NCBI GenBank assembly: GCA_029558215.1
Contig: JAKQFZ010001243.1
Location: forward strand, 1 to 10,338
Source of the DNA: Candidatus Omnitrophota bacterium
GTDB lineage: Bacteria > Hinthialibacterota > Hinthialibacteria > JAKQFZ01
DNA: 10,338 nucleotides
Direction of reading: 5' to 3'
Of this stretch, positions 1 through 5,741 are shown piece by piece; position 1 is the stretch's first letter; every line of letters begins with the position of its first letter. The translations under genes were made by a program, and so were the position numbers. Below the pieces are notes generated by a model. It saw only the letters and a program-made list of their open reading frames with translations. It was not told the DNA's origin and made no database searches.

Positions 1-1769
1 TGGCTCGACTCTCGCGAGAACTTCGGCTTCTGACCATGATAGACGCGGGGTGATGCCTCATATTCAGTTGCGTGAGTCCTGAGAAGGCAGTCATCCTTGG
101 CAGCGCAATCACAGTCCAGGCAGCGACTTGCCTCAGCGACCGCATCACTCTCCAAAAAACCCTCGTCACACTCAGTCCACTTGTTTCTCGCCTCGGAAGA
201 AGTCTTCTTCCTGGTCCGAACCCTGCTCTGGCATTCCCGACCATCCCAGAGTGCCCTCTTCTCCTCGTCGTCCATCTTCGTCATTCGGACGTTGACCGTT
301 CTTTCCTTAACGGTTGGCTTTCCGGAAAGGTATCGGGAGATCGCCCTGGCCACAAGGCGTGATTCCTGAGCAACCTGAGCCAAATGTCTCCCTGGCCGCA
401 CAACCGAGCCCGATGCAAACACTCCTTCGAGATTAGTCTGAAAAGTAATCCGATTCACCTTGACTCCTGCATCTGTCGTTTCAAGACCGAGTTGACTCAA
501 TCCCCCAAGATCATTCTCAATACCCCCTGCGTGAATGACGACACTTCCCTTGATTGACTTCTCTTCTCCTGCGTCCTGCGCAAACCTGATTACCAGGCCA
601 TCCAGATCACGCTGGACTTCTCGAACGGAGCAGTTCGGAATAACGGTCACCCCTTCCTCCACCGCATCATTCATCTGATCCACGAAGAAGCGTCCGGCTC
701 CCGGAGAGGGTTTCTGTAGGAAAACGACATTCGAGTATCCCTGACGCACCAATGCTCGGCATACATCCATCGAGGCGGGACCATGACCGCAGACAATGGC
801 CGTGTCTCTCAGGTCGGAAACAGTCTCCATCTTCAACGCTGACAAGTAAGCACGTGACTTGAGACATAAGTCCTCGCCTGGAAAACCAGCACGAGTTTCG
901 CATGGTGCTCCTGTGGCAAGACATACGACATCATATTGGGCGCTCAGCTCATTGAGTTGCGCTGCCGTGGCTATTTCGCTTCCCATATGAGTTTGCAGTC
1001 CCATCGCGATGAGAGCGTCAATTTCACAGGTGACCCCATCGGCTGGCAACCGGAACTCAGGAATGTACCGCTGTACTGCCCCTCCCAGAACAGTCTCACG
1101 CTCGTAGATGTGACACTGATGACCCTCTCGCATCAGAAACCACGCTACAGAAAGCCCAGCAAATCCACCACCGATAATGCAGACCGTTTTCCCGGAAGGA
1201 GCAGCGGACACAGGGACACTCTCCCCCTCGGCTTTGCACCAGTCTGTTGGAAATCTCTTCAGAGCACAAATCGAAACACTTTCATCATACTGACCTCTTC
1301 GACAGGCCTTCTCGCAGTACCTGGGGCATATTCGACCCAGTATTCCCGGGAAGGCAGTCCGGCGTTTGATGACTGCCAAAGCTTCCTGGAACTGCGACCG
1401 AACGATCAGGCGGATGAACCCAGGGATATCTATCCCCGCAGGGCAGGCTAACTCACACGGGGCACAACAGTCCCCGACATGATCAGACAGCAGTAGTTCA
1501 AGAGCCTTCCGCCGCGCTTCGACAACGGTTGGAGTGTCTGTCCTGACAACCATGGCGTCAGTAACCCGAAAGGCACAAGATGGAACGAGACTCGACTGGC
1601 CTTCCACCTCAACAACGCATACGCCACAGGACTCAAGGCGACTTCTGCCTTCCAGAAAGCAGAGTGTAGGAATGGAGATACCAGAGCGGCCTGCCACAGA
1701 GAGTATGGTTTCGCCTTCTTGAGCCTGAACTTCCCTACCATTGAGCGTCAGCCGTACAACAATGCTCAC
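1..1769 (-). CDS. [2Fe-2S] ferredoxin / GltD-like FAD-dependent oxidoreductase, C-terminus cut by window edge
   Basis: The minus-strand frame is open for 589 codons from GTG at 1769 to the left edge with no stop, so the 3' end is missing. GGAGG at 1783-1779, nine bases before the GTG, fixes the start. Residues 1-75 form a NuoG/hydrogenase-type [2Fe-2S] domain with C37, C48, C51 and C65 (C-x10-C-x2-C-x13-C). Residues 98-170 match the 4Fe-4S region of glutamate synthase small subunit and NfnB: C102-x2-C105-x3-C109-P, then C148-x3-C152-x3-C156. An FAD-binding GGGFAG lies at 200-205. A second Rossmann element is degenerate (CGHGPASMD, about 327-335). A flavin-proximal FASGS motif follows at 451-455, where GltD relatives usually have GD. 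A further cysteine cluster is at C550, C553, C555 and C561. Known relatives move electrons between NAD(P)H, flavin and ferredoxin-like centres in the cytoplasm. The substrate is unknown; a subunit of a hydrogenase, formate dehydrogenase or bifurcating complex is possible, but no partner gene is visible. Confidence 0.9.
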   Translation of the reverse strand, partial: MSIVVRLTLNGREVQAQEGETILSVAGRSGISIPTLCFLEGRSRLESCGVCVVEVEGQSSLVPSCAFRVTDAMVVRTDTPTVVEARRKALELLLSDHVGDCCAPCELACPAGIDIPGFIRLIVRSQFQEALAVIKRRTAFPGILGRICPRYCEKACRRGQYDESVSICALKRFPTDWCKAEGESVPVSAAPSGKTVCIIGGGFAGLSVAWFLMREGHQCHIYERETVLGGAVQRYIPEFRLPADGVTCEIDALIAMGLQTHMGSEIATAAQLNELSAQYDVVCLATGAPCETRAGFPGEDLCLKSRAYLSALKMETVSDLRDTAIVCGHGPASMDVCRALVRQGYSNVVFLQKPSPGAGRFFVDQMNDAVEEGVTVIPNCSVREVQRDLDGLVIRFAQDAGEEKSIKGSVVIHAGGIENDLGGLSQLGLETTDAGVKVNRITFQTNLEGVFASGSVVRPGRHLAQVAQESRLVARAISRYLSGKPTVKERTVNVRMTKMDDEEKRALWDGRECQSRVRTRKKTSSEARNKWTECDEGFLESDAVAEASRCLDCDCAAKDDCLLRTHATEYEASPRVYHGQKPKFSRESS

Positions 1770-1789
1770 CGTACACTTCCTCCGGCAGG

Positions 1790-1819
1790 ATTATCCGCAG
1801 AATATCCATCTGGGATCAA
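1790..1819 (-). promoter_or_regulatory. Candidate sigma70-type promoter for the flavoprotein gene
   Basis: Read on the minus strand, TTGATC (1819-1814) and GATAAT (1795-1790) are separated by 18 bases, giving 4/6 and 5/6 matches to consensus. Transcription would start near 1783-1785, which places the GGAGG ribosome site at the very 5' end of the message. That short leader is a weakness of this call. Confidence 0.3.
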
Positions 1820-1969
1820 CTCAAACATTTGGCAAACTGTGATTGCTCTCTGTTAAGCATTTTGGTAATCTGATTAGGGTAGCTTTCGGATATCACAATC
1901 AGGGTTTTCAGAGAGGCTTGTTCAGGGATTCCAGGCCGGGATGAAGCGGGGCGAAGGAGACGCCCAACC

Positions 1970-3166
1970 ATGATGAAGACATACTTTGCCACACCCGAAA
2001 GAGCATCTGCTTCCGAGATCAAGTCTGACTTAATTAAGGTCTGCGAGAGTGAATTCGTGAAATGTCTTCTCGATGTAGCCAGTGGCCTCGTCGCCGTCCT
2101 GAACATACACCGCCAGATTCTCCTGGTCAATGATGCCTACTTGGAAGCACTGGGAATTGATGACCCAGACTCTGTCTTGGGTCTTCGTCCAGGAGAATCG
2201 CTGGGATGCATTCACGCAACGGAGATGCCCGCTGGCTGTGGTACCTCGAAGTTCTGTCAATCCTGCGGAGCTGCTGTAGCAATCGTCACCTCGAAAGAGA
2301 GCCCGACTCCGGTTGAGGAACTCTGCACCGTCTGCATCAAACGCGATGGAGCATCACAAGAACTATGTTTTCGCGTCAAAGCCTGTCGCCTGCGCATTGG
2401 ATCGTCGTCATTCATCCTTGTCTTCATCCAGGATGTAACCTCAGTTCAACAATGGGCAGCCATGGAACGAATTTTCCTGCACGACATCGGAAATCTTGTG
2501 ACCGCCCTTGAGGGCGCTTCTGAGATTCTGCGATTTGCAGATGAGCAACGAATGCCTCTCCTGGCTCACAGAATCCGTCAGATGGCAACCAGGCTTGCAC
2601 ATGAGATATCCCTTCAGAAGATACTTCTTCACAAGGAGTTCGGAGAGTATGAACTGACAGTTGAGACCTTCATGCTGAGTGAACTGCTTCAGGAGGCGAG
2701 AACAGTCATCAACGAACATCCCTGCTCCAGGAACCGCTCCTGGACAATGGAAGACCCCGTGGCTGATGTCCAATTCTCAACTGATTTCTCCCTCGTCTTG
2801 AGGGTACTGATCAATATGCTGACAAATGCCTTTGAAGCAACGGATGAAGGAGGAACGATCCGATCATGGCTTGAGCCTCATACGGACTCCGTTACCTTCT
2901 GTCTCTGGAATCAGAAACCGATACCCAGTCCTCTGGCGATCAGAGTCTTTCAACGCCACTTCACGACTCATCGAGAGGTTGGACGTGGACTTGGTACATT
3001 CTCCATGAAGCTTTTGGGAGAACAACTCTTGGGGGGAAAAGTATCCTTCACAAGTTCTGAGAAGGAAGGAACAGTCTTTCGGTTTCAAATTCCCCTGTCA
3101 TCACAGGGGGATTCGCATTCCAGCCAATCACGGCAGATTACGGAGGATTTCCCCGCAAACCAGTAG
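1970..3166 (+). CDS. Soluble PAS-domain sensor histidine kinase with conserved cysteine motif
   Basis: This 398-residue protein has no transmembrane segment, so it should sense a cytoplasmic signal. Residues about 28-158 look like a PAS domain (VNDAYLEALG at 53-62, ending in FILVFIQDVT). It is interrupted by a cysteine-rich insert: C80, then GCGTSKFCQSCGA with C90, C96 and C99. More cysteines follow at 119, 122, 133 and 139. The phosphoacceptor region begins at about 165, with H171 in LHDIGN. The HATPase domain has an N-box (INMLTNAFEAT, N286) and a G-box (GRGLGTFSMKLLG, 338-350). The last 20 residues look disordered. The start ATGATG follows GGAG (1956-1959) by ten bases. The gene is divergent from the iron-sulfur flavoprotein and 84 bases ahead of the sugar isomerase start. 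No response regulator lies in the window, so its output partner is unknown. The cysteines could bind an Fe-S cluster, zinc or haem, or act as thiol switches; this is inference. Confidence 0.88.
   Translation: MMKTYFATPERASASEIKSDLIKVCESEFVKCLLDVASGLVAVLNIHRQILLVNDAYLEALGIDDPDSVLGLRPGESLGCIHATEMPAGCGTSKFCQSCGAAVAIVTSKESPTPVEELCTVCIKRDGASQELCFRVKACRLRIGSSSFILVFIQDVTSVQQWAAMERIFLHDIGNLVTALEGASEILRFADEQRMPLLAHRIRQMATRLAHEISLQKILLHKEFGEYELTVETFMLSELLQEARTVINEHPCSRNRSWTMEDPVADVQFSTDFSLVLRVLINMLTNAFEATDEGGTIRSWLEPHTDSVTFCLWNQKPIPSPLAIRVFQRHFTTHREVGRGLGTFSMKLLGEQLLGGKVSFTSSEKEGTVFRFQIPLSSQGDSHSSQSRQITEDFPANQ
3092..3109 (+). other. Perfect 7-bp hairpin inside the 3' end of the kinase gene
   Basis: CCCCTGT (3092-3098) pairs with ACAGGGG (3103-3109) across a four-base loop, CATC. 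It lies within the coding sequence about 55 bases before the stop codon and is not followed by a T run, so it is not a standard intrinsic terminator. It could affect mRNA stability between the kinase and isomerase genes or be coincidental. Confidence 0.35.
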
Positions 3167-3250
3167 TTCTTCAAGAAAGAATACGTGTTTGAGTGATCTT
3201 TTCAGTGTTCTGTCTTGACAACAAGAATAAGAAAGGAATCTTTCAATACT

Positions 3251-4831
3251 ATGGCCCTAAAAACGGTTCATCCATGTAGACAGCATTGCCTCTGTGTGCC
3301 TCATCCCGAACACTCATGCACTTCGGTCACACGGCGGGAGTTCATCGCGGGGATGGGAACCCTGGCTCTTGGCGGGTGTGCCCTGTCCACGTTGCGGGCG
3401 GGTGAGAAACTTGTCACGCCAAACTCCAGGCAAGTGCATCCAATGATTGCGACGCTTAAGGTTCGCCCTGTTCTTGTTTTCGAGATTCCCCAGCGTCGTG
3501 AGGCGGTAAGTTGGCGATCCTGGGGTGGAATTCAGACACGTGAACACGTTGTTCAGGAAAAAGAGAGAATCTCCAAGGAACTTGTCAGGCTCCTTGCGTG
3601 TGCAGAGTTTCCAATCGAACTGCTCAATCTCGAAGAGGTCGAGACGCCCGAACAAGCTGCCCGAGTGGCGTCAGGCGACCATGATGTCCTTCTCATATAT
3701 GCCGCAGGAAATCATGCAGGTGTTCTTGACGCACTGGTTCGGAGGGATAAATGGAATCTGATGTATCTGCGTCACAACACGGGACCTGTCTATCTGTGGT
3801 ATGAGGTCGCTCACCCCATTTTTCTTCGAAAGACTGTGGATCAGTTCGCTCAGACGGGTCTGCAGACCAGAGACGTTGTTGTGGACGACTACACAGAAAT
3901 CCTCTGGCGACTTCGCTCGCTTCACGGTCTCAAGAAATCCCTTGGCAGAAGGATTGTCGCCATCGGTGGTTCCGGCGGCTGGGGAGCAGGTGGAGCGGAA
4001 GCACCGAACCTCGCCCGAGAAGTTTGGCAGATGGATATTCAGGACGTCTCTTACGAGCAGTTGGGAAAGTCTATCGCGAAGGGGCGAAGCAACGCAGCGC
4101 TTGTTGCCTCATGTCAGCGCGAGGCAAAAGACTACCTCAGCCAAAGAGGAGTGACGCTCAGGACTTCTCTGGATGCTGTCGTCAATGCATTTGTCCTCAA
4201 GGAAGTGTTTCTCGATATTCTTGAAGAGTACCAATGTGATGCAATCACCGTTCAGTGGTGCATGGGAACCATCATGCCCTTGGCGGAAACCACTGCCTGT
4301 CTCCCTTTGAGTCTTCTAAATGACGAAGGGTACCTGGCGTTCTGTGAATCGGATTTCGTGGTCATTCCATCTGGGATCCTCCTGCAAGGCATCTGTGGCA
4401 TGCCCGTCTTCCTGAATGATCCGACCTATCCACACGACAACCAAATCACCTTGGCACACTGCACAGCCCCCAGAAAAATGAATGGAAGAAAGGTGGAAAG
4501 GGCTATCATCCTGACACACTTTGAGTCTGACTACGGCGCTGCACCTAAGGTCGAGATGAAGATCGGACAGAAGGTCACCAATCTGATCCCTGATTTTTCT
4601 GCTCGCAATTGGGTGGGTTGTTCTGGCACGATCCTTGCAAACCCGTTCCTTGACATCTGCCGCAGCCAGATCGATGTCAAACTCGATGGCAACTGTGATG
4701 AGTTGGTTGCTGAGATGAAGGGATTCCATTGGATGACTAGCTATGGCAACTATCTGAAAGAGATTGGATATGCCCTCGAGAAGGTTGGAGTGAAGTGGAA
4801 TAACATCAGCGGTGAAGAGTCCGCTTCGTGA
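3251..4831 (+). CDS. Tat-exported L-fucose/L-arabinose isomerase-like protein
   Basis: I chose ATG at 3251 (526 residues), with AGGAA about twelve bases upstream. A TTG at 3215 would add 12 residues but lacks a good ribosome site. A twin-arginine signal, TRREFIAGMGTLALGGC, has R28-R29 and a possible lipoprotein cysteine at C43. Before it sits an unusual 27-residue segment with C9, C13, C15 and C23. The mature part resembles the FucI/AraA superfamily, whose members interconvert aldoses and ketoses using a divalent metal. Features supporting this are LLNDEGYLAFCESD (E366 in the last five residues), VFLNDPTY (D390), LAHCTAP (H403) and a C-terminal GFHWMTSYGNY (H493). The 24-residue E366-D390 spacing matches what I recall for E. 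coli FucI Glu337/Asp361, so these are candidate metal ligands together with H403 or H493. The sugar is not predictable. Export by Tat as a folded metalloprotein fits the signal, although classical members are cytoplasmic. It may be co-transcribed with the upstream kinase. Confidence 0.8.
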   Translation: MALKTVHPCRQHCLCVPHPEHSCTSVTRREFIAGMGTLALGGCALSTLRAGEKLVTPNSRQVHPMIATLKVRPVLVFEIPQRREAVSWRSWGGIQTREHVVQEKERISKELVRLLACAEFPIELLNLEEVETPEQAARVASGDHDVLLIYAAGNHAGVLDALVRRDKWNLMYLRHNTGPVYLWYEVAHPIFLRKTVDQFAQTGLQTRDVVVDDYTEILWRLRSLHGLKKSLGRRIVAIGGSGGWGAGGAEAPNLAREVWQMDIQDVSYEQLGKSIAKGRSNAALVASCQREAKDYLSQRGVTLRTSLDAVVNAFVLKEVFLDILEEYQCDAITVQWCMGTIMPLAETTACLPLSLLNDEGYLAFCESDFVVIPSGILLQGICGMPVFLNDPTYPHDNQITLAHCTAPRKMNGRKVERAIILTHFESDYGAAPKVEMKIGQKVTNLIPDFSARNWVGCSGTILANPFLDICRSQIDVKLDGNCDELVAEMKGFHWMTSYGNYLKEIGYALEKVGVKWNNISGEESAS

Positions 4832-4937
4832 GCCAGGAGCCAGTAAACCCTTGCTCTTGTGTTCAGATATTCTCCTTACCCTCTGCCAACGAGATATCAA
4901 GAACATGACTGTTGAGGGCTCACACTCCCGAAAATGC

Positions 4938-4966
4938 TTGCATTCGATCTGTCACTGAGTTAGATT
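4938..4966 (+). promoter_or_regulatory. Candidate promoter for tRNA-Pro/tRNA-Arg
   Basis: TTGCAT (4938-4943) and TAGATT (4961-4966) are 17 bases apart and lie 24 bases before tRNA-Pro. Matches to consensus are modest (3/6 and 4/6), but spacing and position are right. The rest of the 159-base gap after the isomerase gene shows no convincing terminator or other element. Confidence 0.35.
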
Positions 4967-4990
4967 CTTTGCGCTTCACTGGAGGCACCT

Positions 4991-5066
4991 CGGGGTGTGG
5001 CGCAGTTGGTAGCGCGCCTGCTTTGGGAGCAGGAGGTCGCTGGTTCAAGTCCAGTCACCCCGACCA
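4991..5066 (+). tRNA. tRNA-Pro (anticodon TGG)
   Basis: A complete cloverleaf. The acceptor stem CGGGGTG (4991-4997) pairs with CACCCCG (5056-5062). The anticodon stem CCTGC/GCAGG encloses the loop TTTGGGA, giving anticodon TGG. The T arm contains GGTTCAAGTCC. Discriminator A is followed by a genome-encoded CCA (5064-5066). It is the first of four tRNA genes ahead of trigger factor. Confidence 0.97.
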
Positions 5067-5087
5067 AAATATCTTTGTTGTGATTGT

Positions 5088-5164
5088 GCGCCTGTAGCTC
5101 AGGTGGATAGAGCAGCTGCCTTCTAAGCAGCGGGCCAGAGGTTCGAGTCCTCTCAGGCGCGCCA
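5088..5164 (+). tRNA. tRNA-Arg (anticodon TCT)
   Basis: The acceptor stem GCGCCTG (5088-5094) pairs with CAGGCGC (5154-5160). The anticodon stem GCTGC/GCAGC encloses CTTCTAA, so the anticodon is TCT, reading AGA/AGG. The T loop is GGTTCGAGTCC, the discriminator is G, and CCA is encoded. It lies 21 bases after tRNA-Pro and is probably on the same transcript. Confidence 0.97.
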
Positions 5165-5242
5165 AGTGTGCTCATAAATCTTGGTGTCGGAAACAGGAAC
5201 ACGGACTCCAGGACGCCGATTCTTGGAATCTATATCGCACAC

Positions 5243-5258
5243 GCAGGCTTGAGCCTGC
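5243..5258 (+). other. 6-bp hairpin downstream of tRNA-Arg
   Basis: GCAGGC (5243-5248) and GCCTGC (5253-5258) form a perfect GC-rich stem with loop TTGA, about 80 bases after tRNA-Arg. No T run follows on either strand, so a factor-independent terminator is not supported. It may mark the end of the Pro-Arg transcript. Confidence 0.3.
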
Positions 5259-5290
5259 TGAACATCCAACAAAGACATGCGAGTCGTTCT

Positions 5291-5319
5291 TTGACAAGTT
5301 TTATCACGCGGTCTCTATT
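5291..5319 (+). promoter_or_regulatory. Upstream promoter of a tandem pair before tRNA-Lys
   Basis: A perfect -35 TTGACA (5291-5296) is followed after 17 bases by TCTATT (5314-5319), a 4/6 match to the -10 consensus. Its -10 overlaps the -35 of the second promoter, so the two would compete or be used alternately. Confidence 0.45.
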
Positions 5320-5346
5320 GACAAAGAGATCGCATGATGGAATAAT
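5318..5346 (+). promoter_or_regulatory. Strong sigma70-type promoter before tRNA-Lys
   Basis: A perfect -35 TTGACA (5318-5323), an exact 17-base spacer and AATAAT (5341-5346, 5/6 match) make this the best promoter seen in the window. The predicted start is near 5353, giving a transcript with about 80 bases of leader before tRNA-Lys and probably reading on into tRNA-Leu and perhaps trigger factor. Confidence 0.65.
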
Positions 5347-5361
5347 CCTCTACGGTTATCA

Positions 5362-5397
5362 AGGCTGGTGCCAACGAAATCGTTGACGTGCCGGCCT
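5362..5397 (+). other. Extended hairpin in the tRNA-Lys leader, candidate small RNA
   Basis: A 7-bp outer stem pairs AGGCTGG (5362-5368) with CCGGCCT (5391-5397) using one G-U pair; it continues through an asymmetric internal loop into a 5-bp inner stem, CAACG (5372-5376) with CGTTG (5381-5385), closed by the loop AAAT. It begins about ten bases after the predicted transcription start. It could be a processed leader, a small RNA or an attenuator-like element. No T run follows, so it is unlikely to be a simple terminator. Confidence 0.4.
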
Positions 5398-5432
5398 GTA
5401 ATCATCGTAGGAGGACGGAAATTCGAATCGGT

Positions 5433-5505
5433 GGGCCGTTAGCTCAACTGGCAGAGCAACTGACTCTTAATCAGTGGGTTGGAGGTTCGATTCCTCCACG
5501 GCTCA
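5433..5505 (+). tRNA. tRNA-Lys (anticodon CTT), CCA not encoded
   Basis: The acceptor stem GGGCCGT (5433-5439) pairs with ACGGCTC (5498-5504) with one G-U pair. The anticodon stem ACTGA/TCAGT encloses CTCTTAA, giving anticodon CTT for AAG. The T arm is GGAGG-TTCGATT-CCTCC. After discriminator A5505 the DNA reads CTA rather than CCA, so the 3' end must be completed by nucleotidyltransferase, unlike the other three tRNAs here. A six-T run at 5511-5516 just downstream might act as a weak stop signal. Confidence 0.96.
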
Positions 5506-5560
5506 CTATATTTTTTGACCCGACTTTCCGCTTCCGCTTGACTGTGTAGGCGCCAAACAA

Positions 5561-5645
<85 letters not shown>

Positions 5646-5665
5646 GAGCGGAGTCGAGTCGCTTG

Positions 5666-5693
5666 GCATCCATTTCTCAGAACCGATGGATGC
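5666..5693 (+). other. 8-bp hairpin in the trigger factor leader
   Basis: GCATCCAT (5666-5673) is perfectly complementary to ATGGATGC (5686-5693) with a 12-base loop, between tRNA-Leu and trigger factor. Only a short GCTTT follows, so it is a poor terminator. It may separate tRNA processing from the trigger factor message or protect its 5' end. Confidence 0.4.
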
Positions 5694-5741
5694 GCTTTGA
5701 GTGTGTGTGGTTCGGAATATCGAAGATTTGGGTGGAGACAG

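Noticed and set aside
936..1451. A 171-codon plus-strand frame and other frames opposite the flavoprotein gene
   Set aside because: The minus strand encodes a continuous protein with clear iron-sulfur and FAD motifs; the plus-strand frames have no domain similarity.
1829..1850. Sigma54-like TTTGGCA...TTGCT element upstream of the kinase gene
   Set aside because: The GG and GC dinucleotides are 12 bases apart instead of the required 10, and no enhancer-binding regulator is nearby.
1838..1900. TGTGAT and ATCACA half-sites resembling a CRP operator
   Set aside because: The halves are about 45 bases apart rather than forming a compact palindrome, so a CRP/FNR site is not supported.
3215..3250. 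TTG start for the isomerase, and TTGACA at 3215 as a -35 box
   Set aside because: The ATG at 3251 has a better placed ribosome site; no acceptable -10 lies 16-18 bases after the TTGACA.
5168..5386. Possible 72-codon protein between tRNA-Arg and tRNA-Lys
   Set aside because: No ribosome site or known motif, and its 3' part overlaps the strong tandem promoters and the leader hairpin.
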